A stretch of DNA of 64,000 bases, from positions 331,501-395,500 of the forward strand of contig NZ_JALJWR010000001.1 of NCBI RefSeq assembly GCF_024169315.1. Reading direction: 5' to 3'. Under the pieces are notes generated by a model, which saw only the letters and a program-made list of their open reading frames with translations, made no database searches and was not told where the DNA came from. The stretch's first letter is position 1. Every line of letters begins with the position of its first letter. The translations under genes were made by a program, and so were the position numbers. Shown piece after piece: positions 1-8,926 of the stretch. This stretch comes from Pseudomonas migulae (GTDB taxonomy: Bacteria; Pseudomonadota; Gammaproteobacteria; Pseudomonadales; Pseudomonadaceae).

Positions 1-312
1 GGGCAGGGGGCTGGTCAGCAACACGCGCATGCTGCCCATTTCCCGGTCGTAGACCATCGACAATGAACCTTGCATGCCATTGAACAGCAGAATCATGCAG
101 GCCAGGCCAGGGATGATGTAGACCTCATAAGGGATGTACGTGTCGTAGGGCTCGATAATGGCAATGCCCAGGGCCGCACGAAAACCGGCTGCGAACACCA
201 GTAGCCACAGCAACGGCCGGACAAGTGCACTGAGAAACCGCGTGCGTTGCAACACAAAACGCAGCCATTCGCGCAGCACGATGCCGCTGAAACATTGCCA
301 GTAAGCATTCAT
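1..312 (-). CDS. pedC: ABC-2 type permease of the PQQ-dependent alcohol oxidation cluster, 5' part only
   Basis: This is the N-terminal 104 residues of an ABC-2 type inner-membrane permease; the gene runs off the left edge. The start reads MNAYWQCFSGIVLREWLRF, followed by hydrophobic segments (LLWLLVFAAGF, VYIIPGLACMILLFNGM) and the EMGSMRVLLTSPLP stretch typical of ABC-2 permeases. Its ATG overlaps the TGA of the ATPase gene (ATGA), so the two are translationally coupled. It is the last gene seen of the pedA1-A2-B-C operon. From memory of P. putida KT2440, PedA1A2BC is needed for lanthanide-dependent growth; transport of lanthanides here is inferred from that gene order. Confidence 0.85.
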   Translation of the reverse strand, partial: MNAYWQCFSGIVLREWLRFVLQRTRFLSALVRPLLWLLVFAAGFRAALGIAIIEPYDTYIPYEVYIIPGLACMILLFNGMQGSLSMVYDREMGSMRVLLTSPLP

Positions 313-1040
313 CGGGTGGCTCCAGAGGTCGTCAGGCGAGCGAAGGCGCAACCGAGGTCGCCACCGTGTTCGAGGCTCAGGGCGTCGGCTTGTCCACTGG
401 CGACCAGATGCCCTTGATGAAGAATCAGCAAATCATCGCTGGGCTGCACTTCATCCAGTAAATGGGTGGTCCAGAGCACACTGATGTGTTGCTCGCGGCA
501 CAAATTGCGGATTCGTTGATTGAGCGCCAGGCGACTGGCCGGGTCGAGGCCGACGCTCGCCTCGTCGAGCAGCAGCAGGCGGGGCTCATGCAGCAGCGCG
601 CGGGCGATTTCCACCCGGCGACGATGTCCGCCATTCAGTTCGCGCACTCGCTCGCGCCGGCGTTCGGTCAGCGTTTGCCGCGCCAGTTCGGCGTCGACCC
701 GCAGGCTGGTCTGGCGCCGCGACATCCCATGCAGCGCGGCGTGATACCGCAGGTTCTGCTCGACGCTGAGGTCCAGGTCCAGGGTGCTTTGCTGGAACAC
801 CACACCCAATTGCCTCAGCGCCGGGCGCGGCGCATTACGCAGCGAACAGCCGCCGACGCGGATATCGCCACGCTGCAAATCGTAGAGCCGGGTAAGCAGC
901 GCGATCAGGGTCGATTTTCCTGCACCGTTGGGCCCCAGCAGCGCCGCGAAACGCCCCGGCTCCAGGCAGAAACTTACCTGGCGCAACGCCTCTCGCGTGC
1001 CGTAGGCAAAGCTCAGGTCGCTGACTTCCAGTGCGTTCAT
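309..1040 (-). CDS. pedB: ABC transporter ATP-binding subunit, PQQ-dependent alcohol oxidation system
   Basis: This is a 243-residue ABC ATPase. It shows Walker A (GPNGAGKST), a Q-loop region (GVVFQQSTLDLDLSVEQNL), a variant signature LNGGH in place of LSGGQ, Walker B (RLLLLDEASVGLD) and the H-loop (TTHLLDEV). I chose the ATG of MNALEVSDLSF, which overlaps the TGA of pedA2 (ATGA), over an upstream in-frame ATG 7 codons earlier. It should energise the PedC permease and fits the family of ATPases found with quinoprotein alcohol dehydrogenases (TIGR03864 type). The substrate is not visible in the sequence; lanthanide import is inferred from the KT2440 counterpart. Confidence 0.9.
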   Translation of the reverse strand: MNALEVSDLSFAYGTREALRQVSFCLEPGRFAALLGPNGAGKSTLIALLTRLYDLQRGDIRVGGCSLRNAPRPALRQLGVVFQQSTLDLDLSVEQNLRYHAALHGMSRRQTSLRVDAELARQTLTERRRERVRELNGGHRRRVEIARALLHEPRLLLLDEASVGLDPASRLALNQRIRNLCREQHISVLWTTHLLDEVQPSDDLLILHQGHLVASGQADALSLEHGGDLGCAFARLTTSGATR

Positions 1041-1996
1041 GGCGTCACCACCACGCCCCACGGATAGCGCCCGACCTTCACCGATTTGGTGACTTTGAGG
1101 CTGTCGACATCGATCACCGACACGTCTCCGCTGACACCATTGGTCGCCAGCAATTGCTTCTGATCCAGGGTAAACGCCATCTGCCAGACACGTCGGCCGA
1201 CCAGCAGGTAGTCGAGGATTTCGAAGGTTTTGGCATCGATCACCGCCACATGATTGGCCGGGCCGAGCGCGACGAAACCATACTTGCCGTCGGCGCTGAG
1301 TTTGATGCCCACCGGCTGCACCTTGTCCGGGTGTACGCCTTTGATCTGGAAGGTCAGGGTCTTGAGCACCTGGCGGGTCGCGACGTCGAGAATGGTCACC
1401 GTGCCGCCGATTTCCGCCGAGGCCCAGAGCTTCGAACCATCAGGCGCGAACTCGACAAAACGCGGTCGCTGGTCCACCAGCGTGCTGTCGGCCAGGGTCT
1501 GGGTGCTGGTGTCGATCCAGTGCAGCATGTTCGTGGTTTCACTGGTGTTCACTGCCCATTTGCCGTCGGGGCTGACGGCCATGCCTTCGGGTTCGACGCC
1601 GACGTTGATCTGGCTCAGCACCTTGGAGGTTTCGGTGTCGATCACCGTCACCAGCGCATCGTCCTCGTTGGAAACGTAGAGCCAGCGATTGTTCGGGTGC
1701 AGGGCGAATTGCTCGGGGTCCTTGCCCGAAGGCAGTTCCTTGATGATCTTGCGCGTGGCGACGTCCATCACCTGCACCCGGTCCGAATCACTGGCGCAGA
1801 TGTACAGCAGCTTGCTGTCGTGGGACAGCAACAGACCGCGAGGGCGCTGGCCGACGGGCAGGGTGTCGGTGACTTGCAAGGTCTGCAGGTCGATCAGGCT
1901 GAGGCTGTTGTCTTTCTCGTTCGAGACCCAGGCGGTGCTGGCCGCGGCGTGCCCGGCAGCGAGCAGCAGGGCGCATGAGAGCAGGGTGCGGCGCAT
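1037..1996 (-). CDS. pedA2: PQQ-associated YVTN beta-propeller periplasmic protein
   Basis: The 319-residue product has a signal peptide (MRRTLLSCALLLAAGHAAAS) and then repeated beta-propeller blades with YVTN-like units, for example LYVSNEDDALVTVIDTETSK and AVNTSETTNMLHWIDTSTQ. It matches the beta-propeller family that accompanies quinoprotein ABC systems (TIGR03866 type). The start at 1996 gives the signal peptide directly; a longer open frame upstream has no signal sequence. It lies 26 bp after pedA1 and overlaps pedB by 4 bp, so the operon is tight. It may be a periplasmic partner of the transporter; its exact role cannot be read from the sequence. Confidence 0.88.
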   Translation of the reverse strand: MRRTLLSCALLLAAGHAAASTAWVSNEKDNSLSLIDLQTLQVTDTLPVGQRPRGLLLSHDSKLLYICASDSDRVQVMDVATRKIIKELPSGKDPEQFALHPNNRWLYVSNEDDALVTVIDTETSKVLSQINVGVEPEGMAVSPDGKWAVNTSETTNMLHWIDTSTQTLADSTLVDQRPRFVEFAPDGSKLWASAEIGGTVTILDVATRQVLKTLTFQIKGVHPDKVQPVGIKLSADGKYGFVALGPANHVAVIDAKTFEILDYLLVGRRVWQMAFTLDQKQLLATNGVSGDVSVIDVDSLKVTKSVKVGRYPWGVVVTP

Positions 1997-2022
1997 GGCA
2001 GATTCCTTATTGTTGTGGAATA

Positions 2023-3207
2023 TCAGGGAAAGCGGCAGCTGACCTCGGGCTTGTCGTAACCGAGGCTGTCCATTTCGTTGAAAGGGTGCAGAAAGCCGTC
2101 CTGCGGCGAGGTACTGACCAGCGCCCGCGGCTGGACGATGGGGATCGGTTGGCGCAACTGGCCGTTCCACGGGCGATAACTGAGCTTGCGACCCTTGAAG
2201 CCATCGAGTGGCAATTGATCGCTGATTTCCAGCGTACGGATCGCCATCGGGTCGGTCTGACGCAGTTTGCTCACGGCGCTGGCGATGCTGCGCACGGCCA
2301 TCCACGCGGCAAAGTCGCGGTCGTTCATCCGGCGTCCGGCCATGGCTTCGAAGCGTTTTTGCAATTGTGCGGCGCCGTAGGTTTCCACGGTCTTGTGCCA
2401 ACCCACCGGGGTCAGGCCCTGAGTGCCGGCCACCGGGCGCGGATACCAGGTCTGGTAGGGCACGTATTCGCCAAAGTCTCCGCGTTCATCGGCCACCAGC
2501 ACCACGTCGTACTCGGCGGTCTGGGTGAACAGCGGCATGTCGGCCTGGGCGCTGCGGCGCTGGTCGTTATCGAAACTCCAGGTTTTTTCCGCGACCAGTT
2601 GCACGCCGAAGCGCTTCGCCGCGCGGCGCAGGGCGGCGGCATAGGCTTGATCGTCAGCGGTCGGGCCGACGATCAACAGCGCCCGCTGCCATTTGCGCAC
2701 CACCAGAAACTGCGCCAGTGCATCGGCCAGCATCGCCCGGCTCGGCAGCGTGTGCAGCACGTTCGGCAAGCAGTCGGTGGTGCGCAGGCTGTCATCCGGG
2801 CTGCCAGCGTTGAACAGCAAACTGTCAGGCAGGGCGGCGCTGAGTTGGCGCAGGCTGGCCACTGGCGCGTTCACCACGAACAGGCGCAGACCTTGCGCGT
2901 GTTGAGCCTTGGCCGCTTCAAGCAAGGCCTCCGGACTGTCGGCGTTGACGCTGGCCAGGCTGTAACTGTGATTGAGAAAACGCCCGGTGCTGTTGCTGTC
3001 GGTGATCGCCAGTTCAGCGCCCCGCAGCCCGGCATCGACCGGTTCAGGAATCACGTTGGACAGTAGCGGTCCCGGGTCAGGGCGATAACCCAGGTAGCCG
3101 ATCTGCACCTGCAGCGGTGCGTCGGCCGCCTGACTTTGGGTCGCCAGCCCCGCGGCGCAGGCAATCGCCAACAGGTAGGTCAGGGCGTAAGGGGCGAGCT
3201 GGCGCAT
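2023..3207 (-). CDS. pedA1: Periplasmic substrate-binding protein of the PQQ-associated ABC transporter
   Basis: The 394-residue protein starts MRQLAPYALTYLLAIACAAG with a cleavable signal ending TQSQAAD. The rest resembles the type I Leu/Ile/Val-binding fold (LQVQIGYLGYRPDPG at the mature N-terminus, later VVLVADERGDFGEYVPYQ) and the family TIGR03863 found in PQQ alcohol dehydrogenase clusters. GGAG sits 7 bp before the chosen ATG at 3207. It is the first gene of the minus-strand operon pedA1-A2-B-C. Its promoter region is shared with the divergent 40-codon gene and pedS2. In KT2440 the operon is linked to growth on rare-earth elements; the ligand here is inferred. Confidence 0.9.
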   Translation of the reverse strand: MRQLAPYALTYLLAIACAAGLATQSQAADAPLQVQIGYLGYRPDPGPLLSNVIPEPVDAGLRGAELAITDSNSTGRFLNHSYSLASVNADSPEALLEAAKAQHAQGLRLFVVNAPVASLRQLSAALPDSLLFNAGSPDDSLRTTDCLPNVLHTLPSRAMLADALAQFLVVRKWQRALLIVGPTADDQAYAAALRRAAKRFGVQLVAEKTWSFDNDQRRSAQADMPLFTQTAEYDVVLVADERGDFGEYVPYQTWYPRPVAGTQGLTPVGWHKTVETYGAAQLQKRFEAMAGRRMNDRDFAAWMAVRSIASAVSKLRQTDPMAIRTLEISDQLPLDGFKGRKLSYRPWNGQLRQPIPIVQPRALVSTSPQDGFLHPFNEMDSLGYDKPEVSCRFP

Positions 3208-3284
3208 AAGGCACTCCATGACGGTTAGCGCCAGCATAGGAAGCCTGAGGGCAGGATGAAATATGCAGAAAGTACCAGTGAGGC

Positions 3285-3300
3285 AGTACCAAGGTAGTAA
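3285..3300. promoter_or_regulatory. CTACTACC-type motif between pedA1 and pedS2
   Basis: The minus strand reads TTACTACCTTGGTACT, almost the same as CTACTACCAAGGTACT upstream of pedF. The core TACC-NN-GGTA is an inverted repeat. It lies 93 bp from the pedA1 start and about 80 bp from the 40-codon gene. Candidate site for a cluster regulator; inference from recurrence. Confidence 0.45.
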
Positions 3301-3364
3301 CTCGCCGAGGGCGGCGCGGTTTTAGCATGGACAACAACGGCCATCACTCTGGAGGAGATCGACC

Positions 3365-3487
3365 ATGCGTATTCTCAAAGCGCTGCTCCTGCCCTTGCTG
3401 CTGATCCTGAGTCTGATCGGCGTCGACAAGCTCCACGGCCCGCGCCCCGCGTTGCTGCCGGTCTTACCCGCGACACCGGGGCGCTAG
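3365..3487 (+). CDS. 40-residue single-span membrane peptide preceding pedS2
   Basis: This small gene has a strong ribosome-binding site (GGAGGAG, 7-8 bp before ATG). It encodes 40 residues: a basic start (MRILK), one hydrophobic helix of about 16 residues (ALLLPLLLILSLIGV), then a short Pro-rich tail ending PATPGR. Its TAG is 2 bp before the GTG of pedS2, which lacks a good ribosome-binding site of its own, so translation of the two is probably coupled. I do not recognise a named family. By position it could assist or modulate the PedS2 sensor in the membrane, or simply be a leader that drives its translation. Confidence 0.6.
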   Translation: MRILKALLLPLLLILSLIGVDKLHGPRPALLPVLPATPGR

Positions 3488-3489
3488 GC

Positions 3490-4752
3490 GTGTCAGCGCT
3501 GTGGCGAATCAACCTCTGGGTCTGCGGATTTTTCGCCCTGGTCACCCTGGCGTGCATGGGGTTACTGGTGCATCAGGCGCTGGCGGATGTGGAGCGTGAG
3601 CTGCAATCCGCTGAGGCGGTGGTCGAATACTTGAGCGAAACCGCCGAGCGTGATCCCGTCAGCCTGCAACCACGGCTGACGCAAAGTCTGCGTCACGTGC
3701 GGGTGCGCTGGCTCGAACCGGGCGAGGCTGCACACCCTTCGACGCAGGACGGGCTCGACGCCTGGCTCGGGCGACTGTTGTTCGCCGAAGCCCGGCACCA
3801 CGCGCGGGTGCTGGATTTGCAGGATGGCCGGCGCGTACAGATCACAGTCGATCCACGGGATGAAATCGACGAAGTCTGGGACTCCGTTCAACAGCTGCTG
3901 AGTCTGTGTGGCGTGGCGTTGTTGTTGAGTCTGTTGACCATCCGCTGGGCCGTGCGCCGGGGCATGGGCCTGCTCGACGAGTTGCTGCGTGCGTTACGGC
4001 AGGTCTCCGGCGGCCAGCTCAAGGTGCGATTGCGTGCGCAAGGGCTGCCGGAAGCGCGGCAACTGGCGGCGCATTTCAATCGCATGACCGAAGCACTGGA
4101 ACAGGCGCGTGCCGACAACACGCAACTGACCCAGACCTTGCTGGCGGTGCAGGAGCAGGAACGCACTCATCTGGCGCAGACCCTGCACGACGATCTAGGC
4201 CAATACCTCGCGGGGATTCGGGCGCAGGCCTGCCTTTTGCGGTTGGTCGCCGATCAACCTGACACCGTAGAGCGCACGGTGCGTGAGCTGGAGCACAACT
4301 GCGAACACCTGCAACAAGGTTTCAGAGCGCTGGTGCACGACCTCTATCCGGTGGTGTTGCAGCACCTGCCGCTGGCCGAAGCCCTCGGGTTGCTGGTGGA
4401 ACAATGGCAAGCCCGACAAGGGATCGATTGCCGGTTATGGGTCAGCGGGCACTTGCCGTCGTTGTCCGCGCCAAACAAGACCCATCTCTACCGCCTGTTG
4501 CAGGAAGCCTTGACCAACGTCGCCCGCCACGCCGGTGCCAGCGAGGTACGAGTGCGCCTGCACCGTCGCAGCGGGCAGTTGCGCTTGCTGGTGCGTGACA
4601 ACGGTTGCGGTGCTCGCCAGCCACAGCGGCCGGGTGTCGGTTTGTACTCAATGTTCGAGCGCGCCCGCAGTCTGGGCGGCGAGCTGCGCATCATCAGCCA
4701 CCCCGGCGCCGGTTGGGCGCTGTCCTTGAGCATGCCTTTGGAGGCGTCATGA
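3490..4752 (+). CDS. pedS2: Sensor histidine kinase of the ped cluster (NarL/UhpB-type)
   Basis: The 420-residue kinase begins at GTG 3490 with a transmembrane helix (residues 6-32), a periplasmic domain, a second helix around 137-155, HAMP, a HisKA_3 dimerisation domain with the phospho-accepting His at about residue 233 (LAQTLHDDLGQ), and a C-terminal HATPase (LLQEALTNVARHAGA, DNGCGA, GVGLYSM). The pedR2 ATG overlaps its TGA. Gene order corresponds to PedS2 of P. putida KT2440, which senses lanthanides and, without them, phosphorylates PedR2. The assignment is by architecture and synteny; the ligand-binding residues are not identified. Confidence 0.85.
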   Translation: MSALWRINLWVCGFFALVTLACMGLLVHQALADVERELQSAEAVVEYLSETAERDPVSLQPRLTQSLRHVRVRWLEPGEAAHPSTQDGLDAWLGRLLFAEARHHARVLDLQDGRRVQITVDPRDEIDEVWDSVQQLLSLCGVALLLSLLTIRWAVRRGMGLLDELLRALRQVSGGQLKVRLRAQGLPEARQLAAHFNRMTEALEQARADNTQLTQTLLAVQEQERTHLAQTLHDDLGQYLAGIRAQACLLRLVADQPDTVERTVRELEHNCEHLQQGFRALVHDLYPVVLQHLPLAEALGLLVEQWQARQGIDCRLWVSGHLPSLSAPNKTHLYRLLQEALTNVARHAGASEVRVRLHRRSGQLRLLVRDNGCGARQPQRPGVGLYSMFERARSLGGELRIISHPGAGWALSLSMPLEAS

Positions 4753-5387
4753 ATATTCTGCTGGTGGATGACCATGCGGTGGTCCGTCAGGGCTATGCGA
4801 GTTTGTTGCGAGCGTTGCTGCCGGCGATGGAAGTGCGTGAAGCCGCGACGGGTGAAGAAGCGCTGATCAGGGTCCAGGAAGCCGTGCCCAACCTGGTGAT
4901 TATGGATTTCGGTTTGCCGGGGATCAGCGGGCTGGAAACCACGCGTCGCCTGCGACAGCGCCTGCCGCAATTGCGCGTGCTGTTTTTCAGCATGCACGAT
5001 GAGCTGCCGTTGGTGCGCCAGGCACTGGATGCGGGCGCCTCGGGCTACCTGACCAAAAGCTCGGCGCCGGATGTGTTGATCGAGGCCGTGCGGCGCATCC
5101 TCGCCGGTCACGCCTACATCGAACAACCGCTGGCCACGCAACTGGTCTGTCACCCGCAACAGGACGCCAGCGATCCGCGTTTGCAGAGCATGACTCAACG
5201 AGAACTGGAGATTTTCGTGATGCTCGCCAAAGGCACCCCGGCCCGGTTGATTGCCGAGCAACTGAGCATCAGCAGCAAGACCGTCTCCAATCACCTGACC
5301 TTGCTCAAGAGCAAATTGCAAGTCAGCTCCCATGCCGAGCTGGTGCATCTGGGGATTGATATGGGCGTGGTGCGAAAGGCGAGGTGA
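4749..5387 (+). CDS. pedR2: LuxR/NarL-family response regulator of the ped cluster
   Basis: The 212-residue regulator has a receiver domain (acidic VDD at 6-8, phospho-acceptor D53 in VIMDFGLPG, Lys in YLTKSSAP) and a C-terminal LuxR-type HTH (QRELEIFVMLAKGTPARLIA, then SSKTVSNHLTLLKSKL). The start ATG overlaps the kinase stop codon. In KT2440 PedR2 activates pedE and represses pedH when lanthanides are absent. Palindromes GGGAA-N3-TTCCC upstream of pedE and pedH in this window are candidate binding sites. An ErbR/AgmR-type second regulator, expected beyond pedC, is outside the window. Confidence 0.86.
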   Translation: MNILLVDDHAVVRQGYASLLRALLPAMEVREAATGEEALIRVQEAVPNLVIMDFGLPGISGLETTRRLRQRLPQLRVLFFSMHDELPLVRQALDAGASGYLTKSSAPDVLIEAVRRILAGHAYIEQPLATQLVCHPQQDASDPRLQSMTQRELEIFVMLAKGTPARLIAEQLSISSKTVSNHLTLLKSKLQVSSHAELVHLGIDMGVVRKAR

Positions 5388-5403
5388 TCAATCCACCGCA
5401 GAA

Positions 5404-5510
5404 CCCTGTAGGAGCGAGCTTGCTCGCGATGCTCGTCAACGATAACGCTGGCAGTCTGAAACCCCATGGCGCTCTCAGGTTAATCGCGAGCAAGCTCGCT
5501 CCTACAGGGG
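5404..5510. repeat. BIME: paired REP palindromes
   Basis: CCCTGTAGGAGCGAGCTTGC on the left is repeated inverted on the right (GCAAGCTCGCTCCTACAGGG). It separates the convergent genes pedR2 and the pentapeptide-repeat gene. Confidence 0.85.
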
Positions 5511-5527
5511 GAGGTGTTGCCTTCAGA

Positions 5528-6175
5528 TCATTTGTCCCAGGTGGTCGGGCACCCGTTGCACCCCTCCATATTCGCATCCTGAAAATTCGCATAATGCTGG
5601 CGTGAGCCGTCGAGGTTCGCTTGCTCCAGGTTGCTTTCGCCAAACTTGGCTTCCTGCAGATTGGCATCGCCGAGATCCGCGCCTTTGAGATCAGCCTTGC
5701 TCAACCAGGTCATCTCCAGGTCGGCCGCCCGCAGGTTGGCGTTGTGCAGTTTGGCCCCGGAGAGCCGGGCGAATTGCAGATAGGCGCCGCTGAGGTTGGC
5801 GTTCTCGAATTGCGCGCCTTGGGCGAACATTCCCCAACCTTGAATCGCCATCAGCGTCGCGCCGGTGAAATCGGCCAGACGCAGGTTGCTCTGTTGCAGG
5901 CTGGCCCGGGTCAGGTTGGCGCCTTGCAGCTGGGCTTTTTCCAGATTGGCGAGGTCGAGGCGGGCGTGACGCAAATCGGCATTGCGCAGGTCGGCGCCGC
6001 TGAGGTTCATGTTGCGCAGGTCCTGATTGCTCAGGTTGGCGCCTTTGAGATTGGCACCGGGGCAGGGGCTGTGTTCGGCGATGGTGCAGCCGTTGATGAT
6101 CAGTGGGGCATCTTCGCCGTCATCGGCGAAAACCGGAAGGGCAGTGAGCAATAGCAGTAGAGATAGATAGTTCAT
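5528..6175 (-). CDS. Secreted pentapeptide-repeat protein
   Basis: The 215-residue product has a signal peptide (MNYLSLLLLLTALPVFAD). It then consists almost wholly of A(D/N)LXX pentapeptide repeats (ANLKGANLSNQDLRNMNLSG, ADLKGADLGDANLQEAKFGE), which fold as a right-handed beta-helix. It ends with a short Cys-containing tail (MEGCNGCPTTWDK). It lies downstream of pedE on the same strand, with a REP hairpin between them. KT2440 has a pentapeptide-repeat gene (PP_2673) at this position. The signal peptide places it in the periplasm or outer membrane; the role is unknown. The start at 6175 was chosen because it begins the signal peptide. Confidence 0.9.
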   Translation of the reverse strand: MNYLSLLLLLTALPVFADDGEDAPLIINGCTIAEHSPCPGANLKGANLSNQDLRNMNLSGADLRNADLRHARLDLANLEKAQLQGANLTRASLQQSNLRLADFTGATLMAIQGWGMFAQGAQFENANLSGAYLQFARLSGAKLHNANLRAADLEMTWLSKADLKGADLGDANLQEAKFGESNLEQANLDGSRQHYANFQDANMEGCNGCPTTWDK

Positions 6176-6235
6176 GGCAGGTCCTCGGAGCGTGGAGGGC
6201 GGCGGGATACACACAAAACTGTGGCCAGGTTGATT

Positions 6236-6269
6236 CCTGTGGCGAGGGGGTAAACCCCCTCGCCACAGG
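6236..6269. repeat. REP hairpin between pedE and the pentapeptide gene
   Basis: Perfect 16-bp arms (CCTGTGGCGAGGGGGT and its complement) with a 2-nt loop. In the pedE transcript it would form a very stable hairpin and could stop transcription or protect the 3' end. Confidence 0.8.
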
Positions 6270-6314
6270 GCCTCACTCACCTCAGGGACCCACTCACCAC
6301 AGGGGGTAGGCGTG

Positions 6315-8207
6315 TTACTTCTTCGCCACCTTGCTATCCCAACTCGGAATCTTGAACACCCAGAACGACCCGCCCTGAGCCACCGGTTTGGTCAGCTCGG
6401 CCATGTCGCCGCCCCACAACGGCACCGCGCCGCCATACCCGACGGTCACGCCGATGTACTGCTCGCCGTCCTGTTCCCAGGTGATCGGCGGCGAAACGAT
6501 GCCGCTACCGGTCTGGAACTTCCACAGCTCCTTGCCGGTTTTCGCGTCGAAGGCCTTGAAGAAACCGTCGCCGGTGCCGGTGAACACCAGGTTGCCCTTG
6601 GTCGCCAGCACACCGGCCCACAACGGCAGGTGTTCCTTGTGCTCCCACACCACTTTGCCCGTGGTCGGGTTCATCGCGCGCAAGGTGCCGACGTGATCGT
6701 CGTACATCCGCTTGATGCGGAAACCCATGCCCAGATACGCCGAGCCTTTTTTGTAGTTGACCTCTTCGGTCCAGTATTCCTCTTTCCACTGGTTGCCCGG
6801 AATGTAGAACAACCCGGTGTCCTGGCTGTAGGCCATCGGGTTCCAGTTCTTGCCGCCAAGGAACGGCGGCGACACTTCAACCGGTTTGCCTTTGGTTTCG
6901 CCCGGCAGCGGTTTGGCCGGACGCTGGCCTTCATTTTCGACCGGTCGCCCGGTCTTCAGGTCGATGTGGCTGGCCCAAGTGATGTTGTCGACGAAGGGGA
7001 AGGCGTTCTGCAATTTGCCGTTGTTGCGGTCGACCACGTAGAAGAAACCGTTGCGGTCCGCGTGGCCGGTGGCCTTGACCGTTTTACCGTCCTTGTCCTT
7101 GTAGTCGAACAGCACCAGCTCGTTGTTACCGGAGAAATCCCAGGCATCGTTCGGCGTGTGCTGATAGAACCATTTCACCTCGCCGGTGCTCGGGTCGACG
7201 CCGACCTGGCCCGAGGTGTAGAGGCTGTCGTAATCGTGCGGGTTGCCATCCTTAGCGGTGCGCGCCCAGGTGTTCCACGGGCCGGGGTTGCCGGCGCCGA
7301 CGATGATGGTGTTGGTTTCCGGATCGAAACTGGCGCTCTGCCAAGGGGCGCCGCCGCCGTGACTCCAGGCTTCGACCTTGCCGGTTTCGGTGGTCGGATC
7401 GTTCGGCCAGGACGGCGCCTTGACGTCGCCGGTCGGGGTGCTGTCCTTGCCGTTCAAGCGGCCCATGTGACCTTCGACGAAAGGCCGCATCCACACTTCT
7501 TCGCCGGTGTCCGGGTCGCGGGCATAGAGTTGCCCGACCACACCGAATTCATCGCCGGAGCTGCCATGGATCAGCAGCACCTTGCCGCTGGTCTTGTCCT
7601 TGATCAGCACCGGGGCGCCGGTCATGGTGTAACCGGCGGCGTGGTCGCCGAACTTCTTGTTCCACACCACTTTGCCGGTGTTTTTGTCCAGCGCGATCAA
7701 CCGGGCGTCGAGGGTGCCGAAGTAGATTTTGTCGCCATAAATCGCCGCCCCGCGATTGACCACATCGCAGCACGGACGAATGTTGTCCGGCAGGCGATGG
7801 TTGTAGGTCCACAGACGTTTGCCGGTCTTGGCGTCGAGGGCAAATACCCGCGAATACGAACCGGTGACGTACACCACGCCGTCACTGACGATGGCCTGGG
7901 ATTCCTGGCCGCGCTGCTTCTCATCGCCAAACGAATAAGACCAGGCGGGCGTCAGTTTGAACACATTCTTGTCGTTGACCTGGGCCAACGGGCTCCAGCG
8001 CTGGGCGTTGGTGCCCATGCCGTATTGCAGGACATCCTTGGTGGTCAGGTGATCGTTGGCAATGTCTTCCCAACTCACGTTGTGCGTCGGCGAGGCAGGT
8101 TCGGTCGCGGCTTGGCCGGCAGCGCTCAGGGACAGGCTGCTCACCAGCAAAAAGGCTTGCATGGCGAGGGTCAAAGGGGAAAGGGCGGGTAGCGATCTTA
8201 TTGTCAT
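6315..8207 (-). CDS. pedE: PQQ-dependent alcohol dehydrogenase, calcium type
   Basis: The 630-residue periplasmic quinoprotein carries a signal peptide (to about residue 35), the vicinal disulfide CC at 146-147 ([10 protein letters not shown]) and tryptophan-docking propeller repeats such as [11 protein letters not shown]. The catalytic Asp is D357 in WDFSG. Residue +2 from it is Ser (S359), the signature of calcium-dependent enzymes; the paralog PedH has Asp there. It oxidises ethanol, 2-phenylethanol and similar alcohols to aldehydes, passing electrons to the PedF cytochrome. The start at 8207 gives the expected length. It is divergent from pedF across 254 bp. Homologs are called exaA or qedA. 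Confidence 0.95.
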   Translation of the reverse strand: MTIRSLPALSPLTLAMQAFLLVSSLSLSAAGQAATEPASPTHNVSWEDIANDHLTTKDVLQYGMGTNAQRWSPLAQVNDKNVFKLTPAWSYSFGDEKQRGQESQAIVSDGVVYVTGSYSRVFALDAKTGKRLWTYNHRLPDNIRPCCDVVNRGAAIYGDKIYFGTLDARLIALDKNTGKVVWNKKFGDHAAGYTMTGAPVLIKDKTSGKVLLIHGSSGDEFGVVGQLYARDPDTGEEVWMRPFVEGHMGRLNGKDSTPTGDVKAPSWPNDPTTETGKVEAWSHGGGAPWQSASFDPETNTIIVGAGNPGPWNTWARTAKDGNPHDYDSLYTSGQVGVDPSTGEVKWFYQHTPNDAWDFSGNNELVLFDYKDKDGKTVKATGHADRNGFFYVVDRNNGKLQNAFPFVDNITWASHIDLKTGRPVENEGQRPAKPLPGETKGKPVEVSPPFLGGKNWNPMAYSQDTGLFYIPGNQWKEEYWTEEVNYKKGSAYLGMGFRIKRMYDDHVGTLRAMNPTTGKVVWEHKEHLPLWAGVLATKGNLVFTGTGDGFFKAFDAKTGKELWKFQTGSGIVSPPITWEQDGEQYIGVTVGYGGAVPLWGGDMAELTKPVAQGGSFWVFKIPSWDSKVAKK

Positions 8208-8293
8208 GGTTGCAGTTCCCAGTGGAGTTTTTGGCCTGCACAGGGTGGTGCGTCCGACGGGGTGGCGAATACGGAAAAAGTCCCGCTGATGCC

Positions 8294-8306
8294 GGGAAGA
8301 TTTCCC
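8294..8306. promoter_or_regulatory. GGGAA-GAT-TTCCC palindrome upstream of pedE
   Basis: An odd palindrome with 5-bp arms, centred about 93 bp upstream of the pedE start codon. A longer version occurs upstream of pedH. Candidate PedR2 operator; inference. Nearby, GCACCT-gattt-AGGTG-tGC (8312-8329) forms a second short inverted repeat. Confidence 0.4.
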
Positions 8307-8340
8307 ATGCGGCACCTGATTTAGGTGTGCGCCACAAGCC

Positions 8341-8356
8341 CTACTACCAAGGTACT
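8341..8356 (+). promoter_or_regulatory. CTACTACCAAGGTACT motif upstream of pedF
   Basis: Begins exactly 121 bp before the pedF start codon. Related sequences lie 121 bp before pedH, 119 bp before pedI and about 110 bp before pqqA, suggesting an activator site at a fixed distance from the promoter. Inference from recurrence and spacing. Confidence 0.5.
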
Positions 8357-8461
8357 GCGTGGCGGCCACCAAAGCAGCATGGGGCTTGCGCGAAACGCTT
8401 CCTAAGATGGTTGCCATAGCCTCTGCCAAGAGGTTTTGCGTGCAATCCTGAGGGCATAACA

Positions 8462-8923
8462 ATGACAACAAAACGCAACGCCTTGCTCGTTGCCGGACTG
8501 CTGGCCGGCTTTATCAGTGCAGGTTCCGCCTGGGCCCACGGCAACGTGGTACCCCAAGCCGTCGAAACCAAGGGCCTGACCCCGATCAAGGACGCCGGTG
8601 TGCAGGTTGATGGCGATGGCTGGGCGGCGGTAAACCCTTACCGTACGACGCCTGAGCACGACAAAGCCGTGGAAATCGGCTCATCGGCGTACAACCAGAA
8701 CTGCGCGGCCTGTCATGGTCTCGAAGCCAAGTCTGGCGGCATCGCCCCCGATTTGCGCATGCTCGATGTCGGCGAGGCCGGTGATGAATGGTTCGTCGAA
8801 CGGGTCCGCAACGGCGCCGTAAGGGACGGCCGGGTGTACATGCCGAAGATGGCCGATTACCTGAGTCAGGAAGCCCTGTGGGCCGTGCGCACTTACCTGG
8901 ACAGCGTTCACGTCGAGGAGTAA
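8462..8923 (+). CDS. pedF: Cytochrome c (c550-type), electron acceptor of the quinoprotein dehydrogenases
   Basis: The 153-residue periplasmic cytochrome has a signal peptide ending GSAWAHG, one haem-binding motif CAACH at residues 81-85, and later Met residues (RMLDVG or MPKMADYL) that can serve as axial ligand. It corresponds to exaB/pedF, the direct electron acceptor of PedE and PedH. It opens a plus-strand operon: pedG starts 3 bp after its stop, then the SoxYZ-like carrier and the metallohydrolase follow closely. Position and size fit the family well. Confidence 0.93.
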   Translation: MTTKRNALLVAGLLAGFISAGSAWAHGNVVPQAVETKGLTPIKDAGVQVDGDGWAAVNPYRTTPEHDKAVEIGSSAYNQNCAACHGLEAKSGGIAPDLRMLDVGEAGDEWFVERVRNGAVRDGRVYMPKMADYLSQEALWAVRTYLDSVHVEE

Positions 8924-8926
8924 TGC

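Noticed and set aside
462..1978. Long plus-strand open frames opposite pedB and pedA2
   Set aside because: They are antisense to clear coding genes with full domain matches and have no homology-like features of their own.
5621..6154. Plus-strand repetitive open frame opposite the pentapeptide-repeat gene
   Set aside because: Its repeats mirror the A(D/N)LXX repeats of the real minus-strand gene.
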